64,000 nucleotides of DNA from Sipunculus nudus (Eukaryota > Annelida > Sipuncula > Golfingiida > Sipunculidae). Made by a program: the position numbers and the translations under genes. Position 1 is the first letter of the stretch. Every line of letters starts with the position of its first letter. The notes beneath the pieces were generated by a model that had not been told where the DNA came from, did no database searches, and saw nothing but the letters and a program-made list of their open reading frames with translations. Positions 13,000-25,012 of the stretch are shown here, one piece after another. The DNA is taken from contig CM049318.1 in the NCBI GenBank assembly GCA_026874595.1, forward strand, positions 11,511,241-11,575,240, written 5' to 3'.

Positions 13000-13807
13000 A
13001 AAGCCCCAGTCACATCACGTCAAAGAGCTCCTACCCAGTTGTGTTGTTGTTGTTGTTTTTTTTTTTTTTTTGTTTTTTTTTTGGCAAAAGAAAAAAAAAT
13101 AGAATTTTACTGGCGAGCTGTGGCCGGACATTGTTTTCTCGGACGAGCCTCGTCAGTATTTTAACATCTCGTTTGTGGGAGCTCGCCGCTCTTTAGCGCA
13201 GAGTTAAAGAGCGACGAGGACTCACTGGAAATTCGGCGAAAGTTTTGCTAGGAAGCAGATCGGGAAGAGATCGCCGGGCCCCCAACGAGCACCGCTTGGG
13301 GAACATTGGAATCGTCCGAAGATTTCAGCCGCCAGGACTACGCCAGGAAACCGCTGACAGGTCCAAATTGGTCGAGCGGACCACTGAGGAGCGTCGAACG
13401 AGTTCCAAACGATGTTCGGAGGAGGCTCGGACGTGCTTTTATAGGCTGTAGCATATTTGGGATCGTCCGAAGATTCCAGCCGCCAGGACTCCGCCAGGAA
13501 ACTCCTGACATGTCCAAACTGGTCTTCCGGACCACTGGGAATCCTCGTTCGGGTTAAAGAGCGTCAGAAGAGTTCCGAACGATGTTAAGAGGAGGCTCGG
13601 ACGAGCTACAGACGACGTCCTTTCCGGTCCCTTCACATTTCAGGTGCAGAAAAAATCTTTGGACTTGGCCGGGCCTCGATACTAATGTGACCACAATCTA
13701 TATAAACCGACGGATGTCGGTCGGATTTTGAAAATGGGAAAGGAGGTCGCTGCTCGGCCGATTTTATAAATCCACTGGAGCTCGATCGGAAATGTGACTA
13801 AGGCTTT
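13000..13807. mobile_element. Foldback/MITE element with imperfect TIRs
   Basis: The left end reads AAAGCCCCAGTCACAT and the right end is ATGTGACTAAGGCTTT, giving a 16-bp inverted repeat with two mismatches. A GGAGCTC-like block follows inside both ends. The interior is GC-rich and CpG-rich compared with its flanks. It holds two direct copies of about 130-145 bp (about 13311-13437 and 13462-13607) beginning ATCGTCCGAAGATT and ending GGAGGCTCGGACG. A T-run lies at about 13050-13082. The terminus resembles the AAGCCTCGGTCACAACC end of the element at 51567. The overlapping open frames on both strands come from the direct repeat. Confidence 0.65.
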
Positions 13808-13919
13808 TGACAATTAACAAAAAATGTACTAGCATGAACTTAAACGTGGATACAATCTCCAAAGTAAATTAATGTAATGTAACCATCTTTTTTTCTTGGG
13901 TCTGGTAAAACTTAACTGC

Positions 13920-14035
13920 AAGGGACATCTTGTATGTGGTTAGAAATTTATAAAAGACACAAGGAGAGTTCCTTTAAAGCAAAAAAAAAGAAAGAATCTT
14001 TCCCGCACATGGTTGTTGTTGTTGAAAACTTAAAA
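13920..14035 (+). repeat. Dispersed repeat shared with 25105-25240
   Basis: The stretch from GGGACATCTTGTATG to GGTTGTTGTTGTTGAAAAC matches 25105-25240 block by block, including the shared AAGAATCTTTC and CACATGGTTGTT pieces. Both copies adjoin (TA)n tracts. Function unknown. Confidence 0.55.
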
Positions 14036-14047
14036 TTATATATATAT

Positions 14048-14088
<41 letters not shown>
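14036..14088. repeat. (TA)n microsatellite
   Basis: A run of about 53 bases of alternating T and A with one interruption (AAATAT), directly abutting the MITE at 14089. Confidence 0.95.
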
Positions 14089-14272
14089 CAGTGAAACCTC
14101 GTTGTGTCGAACTCGCTTAGGTCGAATACCCCGTTTATGTCGAAGTAACGGACTCGATATTCCGGACAATTCTAGTTAAATTATAACCAAATTAAACCCG
14201 CTTGTGTCGAACCTCGGATGTGTCGAAGTTTTCTGAGGGTCCCTTCAACTTCGAAACAACGAGGTTTCACTG
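14089..14272. mobile_element. pogo/Tigger-like MITE, copy 1
   Basis: This 184-bp element has long inverted ends: it starts CAGTGAAACCTCGTTGTGTCG and ends with ACAACGAGGTTTCACTG. Inside, the motif TGTCGAA recurs. A 171-bp copy lies at 54389-54559. The CAGTGAAACCTCG terminus and insertion into TA-rich DNA fit the Tc1/mariner-pogo (Tigger) type. A clean TA duplication is visible only on the left side. There is no transposase. Confidence 0.75.
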
Positions 14273-14736
14273 GATATATATATGTATTTAACGGTAGGTT
14301 TGGTCTGTTGCCTCCGCCACTAGGGTTTTCGTTCATTCCAGTTCATGTGTGTGTGTGTTCACAACATTCCCGGTCATGAACGGAATCCAATGTAATTTTC
14401 AAAATCAGGTCTCAGAAAATAGCTGAATTTTCAAAATTAGATACCAAAATGGGTAACTGCCCTGTTGCTTTCTGCATTATTTACGAGAGTCTTGAAGTGC
14501 GGTTTGCATTCAGCTCTCCTGTTTATTCTCTCCCTCCATAAAATCTCCAGACACGCCGTAACATCAGTGTTTCCTTTTAGGATCTACCAAAATTTATCCA
14601 GATTTTCTCCTTTACATGGGTTAAACATGTAATGGATTCGACGGAAATTGCCGCTACAGTATTGAGTAATGAAGACATTTTTCTGAGTTACCTTACTGTC
14701 AGACGTGGCCCAATTTAATTTTTATACCAAGCGTGT
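14273..14736. other. Unassigned, with an inverted repeat to 18.6 kb
   Basis: Bases about 14305-14390 (GTTGCCTCCGCC, a (GT)n run, ACATTCCCGGTC) match the opposite strand of about 18590-18745, so a dispersed repeat is present at both places in opposite orientation. Nothing else is recognised. Confidence 0.45.
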
Positions 14737-14945
14737 AAGAAGCGGATCAAGGGGGAGGGTCCAAGGGGAGACCCCCTCCCCCTCCCCTTTTTTCAGCAGA
14801 CTCAGCCTTATTTTAAGGGTTTCCGACCAATTTTTGATGGCTGGACCCCTTCCCCCTTTTCCTGACCAGGGGAGTTTTTTTTAGGTTTGTCATTAGTCTT
14901 CCTATGCTGGACCCCTCCCTTTCCTAAATCCTGAATCCGCCCCTG
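14737..14945 (+). mobile_element. hAT-like MITE, copy 3
   Basis: Starts AGAAGCGGATCAAGG and ends CCTGAATCCGCCCCTG, with the same internal order of blocks as the copies at 676 and 58910 (poly-C, AAGGGTTTCCGACCAA, a second C-rich stretch). Non-coding. Confidence 0.65.
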
Positions 14946-16076
14946 CCTGTCGTGTTTACGACAGCAGATATAGATTCCTTTATTCAGCGCCATCTGGTGC
15001 TTGTGCTTGAAACAACATTTGTCTGGTTAATTTTTCGTTGGAATCAAATCGGAATTTATGGAAATATGAGACATGTCACTTGCAACATAACAAAACATTT
15101 TCTTCATCACCGGTATACGTTTTTCATTAAGCGGACACCAGATGGCGCTTATGAATCAGTGTAAATGCGGTATATATAAAATTAGACCAAAGAATATAAA
15201 GACGATTTCTGGTTAATACCGCAAGGTAAAGTTAGACGAACAGGTAACCCCAAACACGTGACACCAACGTGTATAAAATAATCATTCACCGTTAAACTGG
15301 TTAGTGGGGTGCTTGCCTGAAGAGATGAGTGATTTTAAAATGTATCCTTTACTCTGTATAACGATATATAGACAAATTATGTCATTTGGTTATACAGTGT
15401 ATGATATAAAAGCGCCCGATCACAACGTGTGCAAATTTTTTTTTCCAATGAAAGTGTCTGAGATTTATAAGAACGAGCTCATCCTCCTTCGCCATTAACA
15501 GTATACAGTATTTCCCTACAATTAAGGAGTTTCGCAAATTTGGTTTCAATCATATCTTCACTGAAAAGTCCTGCAATTTTGGTTAGTTTGTACAGCTATG
15601 GAAATTGATAAATGCCAACTATAGACTCCTTTGGTTAAAAATCCTTCAGTATCCTATGTTGTATTGAACTATTTCTTCTTCCATTTTGCAAATTATCTTT
15701 AATTGCTGCTATTTGCTGTAAATGATATTTTCTTTTTGTTGAGCTACCGATACCCAATGATCCTTTAGAATGATCATTCTTTTTAGGCCACTGATTGAGC
15801 GCAAAGGAACCGACCCAGTTCCCTTCAGGTTGGAACCATCCCGACTATGTTGACAGAGTCTTTTTCATTCGATAATTCTTCTCTCTTAGTTAAAGGTAAG
15901 CACCTTCATTTGGAAAGGGCGTAATTTCAACCGGATAATGAAATATCCTATCATACATCGGGGTATCGACAATATCATTTCCGGAACTGCCAGAGAACTA
16001 CCCTTCTTCTCTGAGGACGTGCTTACTTTAACCATGGACTGTTTTGAAGTTTAATATTATTGATTATTTGAAACAT
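14946..16076. other. Unassigned, 3' of the GPCR gene
   Basis: No gene or repeat is recognised. Short open frames at 14952-15164 and 15304-15498 have no recognisable features. On the minus strand this is downstream of the receptor gene. Confidence 0.4.
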
Positions 16077-16082
16077 TTTATT
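16077..16082 (-). terminator. Candidate poly(A) signal of the GPCR gene
   Basis: The minus strand reads AATAAA about 240 bases beyond the receptor stop codon. It is the first canonical signal I found downstream. The implied 3' UTR would contain the (TA)n tract at 16231-16282. Confidence 0.4.
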
Positions 16083-16227
16083 GAATATAAAGATTTTTCT
16101 TTGAGTGCAAGTCCGATGCTCCTCGTTTGTGGCAGATGCTTTTGATTATCACATATCTCTCGCAAAGTTGTCGTATATAAGAATGTTTGATGGACGCACT
16201 AAATGCTGCTTTACTCCCTGCTGCCGT

Positions 16228-16230
<3 letters not shown>

Positions 16231-16282
<52 letters not shown>
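16231..16282. repeat. (TA)n microsatellite in the GPCR 3' UTR region
   Basis: An uninterrupted run of 26 TA dinucleotides about 40 bases after the receptor stop codon. Tyrosine-isoleucine open frames across it are artefacts. Confidence 0.95.
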
Positions 16283-16288
<6 letters not shown>

Positions 16289-16319
16289 ATTAGATCATCA
16301 CACATCATGTATGTATTAT

Positions 16320-17423
16320 CTATGCTCCTGTATGACCTCTTGACACTGTCTCTAAGGTAACCGCTCTGTTTGGAGGCACGGGAGGAGTGTGGTCAACAAC
16401 CATAGTGTTACTGTCCTGAGACACTCTGTTTTTTCTGCCAAACATGGCCGCCAACTCCGTTCGAAACTTATGTCCCGTCATGCAATACAGGAAAAAGTTA
16501 CAGCTGTGGTGAATATTAATAAATTGATTCCCGAAAGACCGTCCGAGTGTGAACGACGCTTGAGTTTGTGGATCCCCTTGACTCCAGTATGGTTTCCCGA
16601 TTAGTAACACAACACTCGGGAAGTTTAGGAGCAGAAACGCACAAGATATTCCCAGGCACATTATAGTCATTTGCCGTGCGTTCTTTTCAAAATCACCACC
16701 AGTCGTAATACGCGCTCTCCTTTTTTTGCTTTTGTGTAAAGCATATATTATACCAACGTTACAAAATGTTATCACCACAAATGAAAACATCTGAACTGTT
16801 GCAAAAACAACCCAGGGGCGGACGTATTTGTTGTAATATTTGTATTCAGCGGTCGGGTTGCCACAAACCCAATTCCCCTTAGCGTCCAAAATTAGCGTCC
16901 TAGTCCAGAAAATGTGTGCATTCTTCATCGTAGCAAGACACACCAGGACGACAGCGCAGATTTTTGCTTTCATTACAGTGCACAGGAACTTCCGCCGGAG
17001 CGGACACCATACTGCCACAAAACGGTCTAAGGTGAAGGCCACAATTAACCATGTCGCGACATCCATAGACGAATAAAATAAGAAATTCCTGAGTTTACAT
17101 GTTACTGGATGTAAACGTGATATATCAATGTATATCTGACCAATCCACATAGTAAGTAATCCAAAAAGTAAAACACAGTTGTCGGCGACCGCCACCAGCT
17201 GGAGATAAAAACTAGATGTACTTTCGCGCAGTGACTTCCGGCGTAGTACCGCGAAGGCTAAGGTGTTTCCGAAAAAACCAGTGAATATCAAGAACGGAGA
17301 AACGAAGGTCATTATGGCTTTGGCCACGTGATACTCGGGGTATATTTTGGACGGAGTTATTGTAGTCATTGGAGACGTCCAAGCAACCCAGGTGGGAATA
17401 TCAGTGGTTGCCATTGTGGTCAT
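16320..17423 (-). CDS. Rhodopsin-class (class A) GPCR, peptide-receptor-like
   Basis: This intact 367-residue frame encodes a seven-helix plasma-membrane receptor. TM1 carries the GN pair (N53) and TM2 the conserved Asp (VAVAD, D81). Cys109 at the top of TM3 and Cys187 in loop 2 can form the usual disulfide. TM3 ends DRF (133-135) instead of DRY. The third loop is short and basic (KSKKRRAR). TM6 has CAFLLLNFP (261-269) in place of CWxP. TM7 has NFFLY (309-313) in place of NPxxY. The tail is Pro/Ser/Thr-rich. This pattern is common among the expanded FMRFamide/neuropeptide-type receptors of lophotrochozoans, but the ligand cannot be named. An in-frame TAG lies 15 bases upstream of the first ATG, which has A at -3; Met4 (17414) has an even better start context. 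A splice acceptor at 17430 may join a further 5' exon. No close paralogue lies in the window. Confidence 0.93.
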   Translation of the reverse strand: MTTMATTDIPTWVAWTSPMTTITPSKIYPEYHVAKAIMTFVSPFLIFTGFFGNTLAFAVLRRKSLRESTSSFYLQLVAVADNCVLLFGLLTMWIGQIYIDISRLHPVTCKLRNFLFYSSMDVATWLIVAFTLDRFVAVWCPLRRKFLCTVMKAKICAVVLVCLATMKNAHIFWTRTLILDAKGNWVCGNPTAEYKYYNKYVRPWVVFATVQMFSFVVITFCNVGIIYALHKSKKRRARITTGGDFEKNARQMTIMCLGISCAFLLLNFPSVVLLIGKPYWSQGDPQTQASFTLGRSFGNQFINIHHSCNFFLYCMTGHKFRTELAAMFGRKNRVSQDSNTMVVDHTPPVPPNRAVTLETVSRGHTGA

Positions 17424-17429
17424 ATTGGT

Positions 17430-17871
17430 CTGAAGCTAAAGGATTTTTCTCATCCTTTCTTTCACTCGCTTGAAATCCGTATTTCTTTTGAGCTGTTAGT
17501 CTCCATATGACATCCTGTAGAATAAGAAAGATTACAATTACTAGTATGAACAGTAATTATTAAGGAAACATAATCACGTACAAAGCATGTTGAATAAACA
17601 GAAAAAATAGCGTCTTCTATTTGAAATGAAAAGGAACCTGTCAAAATAATGTACTGAAAACGTAGGCTTACTCTTTTACTCGAATGTTAAATATTACGCG
17701 AACGCCACCTGCTTTTTCCATTTTCTTTTCAGGCTTACATTCGGCGTTCACAACCGCGCACGCGATCATGTTTGGACAACTCCAAGTTTTGAATTTGTGC
17801 AAAATACGACCTCCGGCCTTGTTATGGTAAACAGACACACGTGGACGTTGATTACTCACACGCAGAACCAT
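17430..17871 (-). other. Candidate 5' exon and intron of the GPCR gene
   Basis: On the minus strand TCCTTTAGCTTCAG ends at 17430, a plausible acceptor just before the receptor start. Upstream, ATGGTTCTGCGT (17871-17860) is followed by a perfect GTGAGT donor (17859-17854). Joining the two keeps the receptor frame, would move the start back by six codons (M-V-L-R-T-N) and would create an N-M-T glycosylation sequon near the amino end. The upstream ATG context is weak (T at -3), so the exon could be non-coding or the match could be chance, about one in three for frame alone. Confidence 0.3.
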
Positions 17872-19320
17872 TAAAGATGTTTAGCAGCTGAAGGGGAGGT
17901 ACTGAGACCGTATACTAGGAATATTTTGTATAAAACACAACTGAACTGATAGGGTGAAAGAATAGGTATAATATTGCTCCTGATTATGTCCTATGTAGAA
18001 TAAACCTTATACTGAAATATATTTTTTTTGTTTAGACCTACAAAATTACTGCACACTTTATCAATTACATGTAATACCTATTGAATTGGGATGTTTGACT
18101 TACGTATTTTAAAAATAAAATAAAAATTTGAATAGATTTATTGTTTTAATTAAAGAGAACATTAAGTGAAACAACCGTGGTGAAACCAAGATTGAAATGA
18201 GGTAGGTAAATATAATTCAAACATCACATTAACACTTTTATTTGAAGCTTTTGATATCAGTGACTTCATATTATATAGGGTATTACCATCAGTTAAAAAC
18301 AGCTGACATAGTCATTACCGAGCAAAACAGGTGTCGAAAAAGGTTGAGCTGCGTATAATCTTCTTTGATCATAATGTCTTGCGACAAAATGCAAGGGAAA
18401 TGTTATGTTTTTTAAATAAGTTTTTCCGTGATACCTAACCTCCACTGCGACCAAATATAACATTTTAATATATAACTAGAAATCCAAATTCTAATAAATA
18501 CAAGCCTTCGTCATTCCCTTATATATTCTCATGTTCATTCGAGCATAAGTAACTTTGAAAAGATACTTGATCCACACCTAAATCTATTCGTTTCTTCCTT
18601 GGCCCATTCCCGATTCCTACAAATTTCATTGGATTTCATTCAAGATTGCGAGAGTTGTGTTGTGAACAAACACACACACACATCATAACACACACAAACA
18701 CACGGTCGGGAATGCACGCATATCTTCCCGGCGGAGGCAACAATAAGATTAATTAAATGCGGGTCTACTTACACAAACAGAACAACAGTATGCTGATGAG
18801 CCCCTATATACAACTATACCGTATTCTTCTCGATAACTCAGTACTCTCCTCACAAGGATCAATTAATACTGGGCTTTCGTTTATATGAGAAGGCTTCTTG
18901 GCACCACAAAAGGCAGCTCCAGGACAAGTATGTATTATTACATGACATTAATCACGGCGTTTCCCGTCAGTTCGAGAGTTTAGCTAATGTACTTTATTAA
19001 CAAGTGTGTTCTCTACAGTTCTAACATGATTAATTTTAATCGTTGGGCCGATTAGTCAATTGAGTTGAATGAGCGTTACAGGAATTATCATTTTTTTCAA
19101 TAAACCTGTGAAGATATATATCGCGCAATATGAGCAACTGGCGATAATTCTGACAAACTTAGCAATCCAGCTTTTAACGGCTTTGAGACAGCCATTTCGG
19201 GGAATTAGACATTATTGGTAGTCGGGAATATATTGCTATAATTTATTTTAAAGACCACACAAAGATTGTAAATAGACTATGGAATAACAGACTGAGGTTC
19301 TGCAATATCCTGTATTTTTT

Positions 19321-19322
<2 letters not shown>
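17872..19322. other. Unassigned, 5' of the GPCR gene
   Basis: No gene is recognised. About 18590-18745 holds a (CA)-rich repeat that matches 14305-14390 in the opposite orientation and ends in GGCGGAGGCAACAATA. On the minus strand this region would include the receptor promoter, but I cannot point to one. Confidence 0.4.

Positions 19323-19371
<49 letters not shown>
19323..19371. repeat. (AT)n microsatellite
   Basis: About 49 bases of uninterrupted alternating A and T. Confidence 0.95.
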
Positions 19372-19374
<3 letters not shown>

Positions 19375-20879
19375 TTTCAATACAAATATATAGCTTACCT
19401 ATTAACTCATCCAGATACAATACGTAACATTACACCGTGTGTCCTAGAGGTGTGTCCGGTGTGTCCTCGCAACCTTCAGATCTGGAAAAAAAAGACCAAA
19501 ACGATACATTTTTACCTGGATGAGTATTCTCCTTATAAAGGTCATGTCAGGCACTTTACTGATGGTATTAACAAACAACAAACCAAAGACAGAGAGTTTG
19601 TGCTTCGTGTACACTGTGGGAGGTATTCCGCAGTGGACAGGTGTCGCGTGTAGATTTCCGATAAATCTGATATCGTCGTGTACTTATGGCGGGATAAAAA
19701 CTGAGTGACGTTTTGTTTATAGGGCTGTCCAGATGTGACTCCCGATAATCAGCAAATTAAATACAGGCAGAAAGTGATAATTATGTTTTCCTGAATCACA
19801 GGGACATTTACAATTAACCTGCATGTTTGTTTCGGTTCCTATATGTACAGGATTGCCTTTCTGTATGTGATTATCGATTGCTATATCTGTATTAATGGCT
19901 ATTGCTATAGGGCTACCTATATGTTCATTTAGTATTAAATGTATATGTACATGGAAATATACAAATAATATGAAGTCACATGAAACGAGTATAAAAGTAA
20001 ACGTGAAAATTTACCAACTGAAAATAAAACCTCCCCATTTAACCTCGAAAGGGGATTGGTAAGCGGCTCCTCAGTATGAGAAATGCTTGTGAGACAATGG
20101 GCGGTCACACAGTTGTAATGATTCCTTGTCAGCTGAATCGATTACACACACACTTTCGATATAAGATTACAACTGTTGAATATTTATTTTCATTTTTACT
20201 TATGTCGAAGGCTTACCTTGAATCTAATCGTTATACAGATAGGTAAGTGGTATTTCCTTAACTCAAAGGTCACGTAGTTCTTTTAATGTTTTTTTTTGGT
20301 CCAGTAATGTCAGGGGGGCAATACTTTTGCAGGCCCTAGTTTGCTGATCGTATATATTGTACATTTTCGTCATTCTAAAAAAAAATAGACATTTTTGGTG
20401 GGACCAGTCTGACACTAGTCACGTGCACCACGAATACGTGTTGATTTGAGAGATTTTTGTGAGCGTGGCATTTTGACCTTTTTCTCGGGCAGGAATTATG
20501 AGAAAAAGTGACATTAACTGTTCAAATATTGATTTGTACCTTGAAGTCATGAAATAAATAGTTGTGAAGTTGCACAAAAATAGACAAAAATTTCCCGTTT
20601 TCCATTATTATATAAGTAGATCATAATAGCCATTATGAGATTATAACTTTTCCTGTTGTTGCCTCCCCCTCCCCCTTAAAAAAACCATGAAACCTGTGAA
20701 AATGTATATTCTGATGTATTTTCTCTTGTGGATATTACAATTGTTTTGTATTTTAATATGCAATCTGACCAATTTCTCCTGCTTTCTGTCATATATTTTA
20801 TTTATTTATCCCATTTACATGTATCTTAAATCTTCATTTGATAGTAGCAATGGAGGATTTTATAATTGTCTTTTACGCC
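19372..20879. other. Unassigned AT-rich sequence
   Basis: No gene, RNA or named repeat is recognised. The open frames at 19450-19708 and 20687-20893 have no recognisable features; the latter is hydrophobic because of T-richness. Confidence 0.4.
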
Positions 20880-23800
20880 GCCTGCTCATTTGACTCCACT
20901 ATCCCCACTTGCTTAATCATGGTCTCATTCTCTCCCTAAAGGATGGTGCTCGCAAACCCATGAGGCATGAAAGTTTCATCATCCCGTGTAGGGGAGCACG
21001 TAAATGGACAGCAGCACTGAGCGTGACACGACCAGTAATGAAATGTGCTCCTCACTAGGTCAGCGAGACCGCAGTGGTGATCCGCCAAAATCGGACATCT
21101 AACGGTGTCACGTCGATCATGGGCCTCCTATAGATTCTCCCCGTCCAATTTTCAGTTCTGTTTCCTCTCCTTCAGTGGCGGGGCTGACAAATGCCTTTTC
21201 TGTGAACAACATCTGGCGTAATCCAGGCTTCTTAATGGAGTCAAACATGTCAATAAAGCAGGTATAACCATGAAAATGCCGAACTTTAATTATTTTTTTA
21301 TAGAGTCACAGAAGAATTTACAGAAAGAGCATTAAATCTTAACTCTCGGACCCGCAGCACCATTTCCATTCATAAAAGGGCATTCGATTTTATAGAACTA
21401 ACGCAATATGGATTCATTTTATGAATGGTTAACTGGATTTAAACGATAGTTTTACGGCATTATAAGTATAGCAGCATTATTTTAAACTTATTTAGACATA
21501 AACCAGGAATAAAGGGAAATCAGTGATTTTAGCAGGCAAGATAGGATGATTTCTGATTCCCCAAAAGTGTTCAGTAATAATCTCAAGAGTCAACTCTTCT
21601 GCAAAACTACTTAAATAAGGTAAATTGATGAAGAAAGCGAAAGTCCTCATGTGGCCTTGAATAGTTTTGTGTTGGAGTCAATTAAACCGAAAAGGCTATA
21701 TAGAACAATCGGATCGGAGTAAAGGAAATAGATGAAAATGTTTGCCTGTTTAAGATTCAGCTGCGCTTTGAGTCATTTAAACGCAGAGCAGTTTAGCATA
21801 ATAAAATATCCGTGAACAAAATATAATTTGTTCGAGCTTCTAAAGATCTATGAGAAACTATAAAGCTAGTCATAAAGTGGTTACACAGAACATTACAACT
21901 AACCTTATCAGTTGTTAAGGAAGGAACTTGTATAAACTGCAGTTTTATTTCAGCTCATTCGTGGAACTTTCATTTTGAACTATTTCCCTAATCACCAACC
22001 TCTTCCTAGGAGGTTTAAAACAACTGGGTAAAAACCTTCTTACCAATATTCCCTTCAGGATAACTGCTATCGTATATTGGCGGACAATATCATCTCTAGT
22101 GATATGCTGTTATAACATGGTGTATGATTTCATGGGAGAACTATAAGATTGTATTTCCTCTCATGACTCCTAAACTAAGTTTCTTTTTCTTAAATAACCG
22201 CAATTGTTTCTCCAATTCTTATAAAGGTATCACTTGTAGTTCACTAGTAATTGACCTGTCAATTTCACCAGTAATAGGATTGTGTTTTGATGCTGTTTCT
22301 CATCAGTGTTTGCCATAAATGAATGCATCGTACGTGTAGGAACCTACTTCTTTCGCATTTTATGATTACCTGAATTTCATGTGTGAGTGAACTACATGTA
22401 CGTCCCCGGCAAAGAACACACATATAGGCATCTCACATATATGATTTCCCAGGTGTTTTCCTTTTTTTTACTAAGTTATACTCACTTATATGGCACATAA
22501 GTGATGACTAAGCAGGATAACATCTCAAAATCCTCAACATGTTACTTTTATGACCTTTTACATTCGTTACCGTAAGCTGCGTTCGTTGGATCATTCAGTT
22601 ATGCCTGTCACGTGATCAATATAATTGAACACATTGAGTATTTTCTTTTACTTAACAATTTAACAAAGTGCTCCATTTTGTGAAAAAGCATTATGGTCAA
22701 TATAGCTTTTACAGTGCCCGTAGAAAGCATTTTTAAGATATGTTGCCAATAGGAATCAATTTTAGGAAGATTGGTAATAAGAGCGTGACGTCATAGGTCT
22801 GTGCATCTCGCTCAGCTGGACCCCTTTTTACTCTGTTGCGCTACACGGTCGCACCTTACCAAGATGTTATTACTTCACATTACTTCACAAAGAAATACAA
22901 ACCAGGTGTCATAACTGTGCGTACCATAGCAAATTAATACGTACCAGGATTTCAATAATGTGCATATTTATAGATTGACATATCGCATTTCATTCACCTC
23001 GAGATCGCCAAAGAAATATTTCCTCCTAAGAGTAATTGTTTTTAGTTTGTGCAGGTCTACATTTTTCTGACTGCCGTTCATAAAAAATAATATTGATATT
23101 ATAAACCATAAAGGTCAACTTAAATTAATCAAACCTAAAATTTTAATTATAGATAATAAATCAACAGGAACTTATTTTGAATGTACTTATAATCAATTAT
23201 GGTTTCCTTTGAATTTTCTTTCAAATCAAATTGATGTATAACTATATATGACAAAAAATAATAAGACATTCAGTAAGAAATATATAGCGTATAAAATATC
23301 ATAAGGTATTTGAAAAAAAAATTCATTTATTAAATGTGACTGCCAAGCCATCTTTGCAAACCGGAAACTCCTTAGAGCATCCAAATTTTTCTCGGGATGG
23401 CTTCACAGATATGAGTATCTGTGCCTGACATTTTGGAATTATTGGAAGGCAACTAGGTAGGGTTAATCACGTGGGGGCTCCGGGAACAGATGCCAAGAAA
23501 TAACCACGTCATGTTGGCTTACCAGACGAGATATTTAATCTGAAAATTATCTTAAGGTCAGTGAATTACGTGACATCAGGGACCAATGAAAATTGCTCAT
23601 TGGACCTTAAGTGTAGTTTACGTGGCCGTAACTCACAAACCTGACAGCGCGTGATCCACCAGTTCTCTGACAGGGAGTTGGACTACGTTTCTCTTAAGGA
23701 AAAAAGATCAGTATACCTCAAGTAAGGTCTGCCCCTTTGAATCGTAGGGATGACGTATGGTGGATCTTGTGACCTTTCTGTTAAAAGACTACTTCTGTAT

Positions 23801-24782
23801 ACCTAATACAGTGTGCCGTGCGTCAGTTTTCGACAGCCCTAGAAATAAGACCCCTGTTAAACGAGATTACCCTTGTACAATTGTAAACTAAAAAAAAATA
23901 CACTTATAAATAAACATTGTCTTATAGTATAAATTTTAAATATTAAATCTCTTGGTGACGAACTTGGAGAAACTGGTATTTGTTTCATGCGAAATCACTT
24001 TTTCAATGGTATCAATATTGCATTCGCTCCTGAATTATGAAGAACCTTGTAAGGTTAGGGTTGTCTAAGACAAGTAAGCATGCTAGTTGGTCTTATGCGA
24101 AGATAAAGAAATTCATATTCAAGCACCAATCACCTGCTTATCGTCTTGTGTTCATGTTTATTTATACAAAGCTATGTTTTTATTGCCTTTCCTGTCGTTT
24201 CACTTAAATTGTGAATCATTTGTGCAAAATATCCTTATTTGCATATAATACAATATGATGAATAGTTAACCATTTTTCGCCGACGCTCAGAAAGCAGCTC
24301 ACTGCTTGAACACGAGAAAACCCACTTCAGTTATTGCAAGTGAAAAATATATATAAATAAAAAAGAGTTTAACTTAAATATGTTATCCATATTGAAAGAG
24401 TGGGGTCAAAGATCTGACAGCCTGTTTGATATATACCGTTAGGTTCGTCATGTGCTTTCGACAATATATTGTGTGAGAATGGGTAGCTACATTATACCAA
24501 ACAGCAATATACAAATGTACTATCAACTAACAATAAAAACAATGATAAATTCCCATAAGACTTATTATATTAAAAAGCCATATCTTGGTTGAAAGCATTA
24601 CCAAAATCTAATAACTCAATACGGATGTAATATAAAATCTTGTATCGTGCATGTCTGACAAAAAAGGAGTCTGTTTAACTAACATGGTCGCTATATAGTG
24701 AATTCACATATATCGTGGAGAGACGTTCACTAGACACTGGTATATAAATGTACATCGTTTATTACTATGAACCTTCTACATA

Positions 24783-24930
24783 TCAACTGAGGTTACCTAT
24801 TTCTCGGTTGAGTGACCATATGTCTCTAACATCCGTCTGAGAGAATTGTATAATGTCTGGAAAGGCCGATATACGAACGCACTGCCTTATCTTCGGGAAG
24901 GAATATACAGCGCTTAACAGGATATGACAG
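24783..24930 (-). pseudogene. Degenerate copy 1 of candidate peptide exon (block A)
   Basis: Homologous at the nucleotide level to 30139-30315 and 45967-46121. On the minus strand it keeps the ATCCTGTTAAGCG start, but its frame has shifted relative to those copies after the leader, so it is the most eroded coding-like copy. A (TA)n tract abuts its upstream side, as it does in the copy at 45967. Confidence 0.35.
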
Positions 24931-24931
24931 T

Positions 24932-24937
<6 letters not shown>

Positions 24938-25008
<71 letters not shown>
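24938..25008. repeat. (TA)n microsatellite
   Basis: About 71 bases of alternating T and A. It sits at the same position relative to block A as the (TA)n at 46129-46173. Confidence 0.95.

Positions 25009-25012
<4 letters not shown>

Noticed and set aside
16389-17076. Plus-strand open frames of 71 and 78 residues
   Set aside because: They lie antisense to the intact GPCR frame and have no features of their own.
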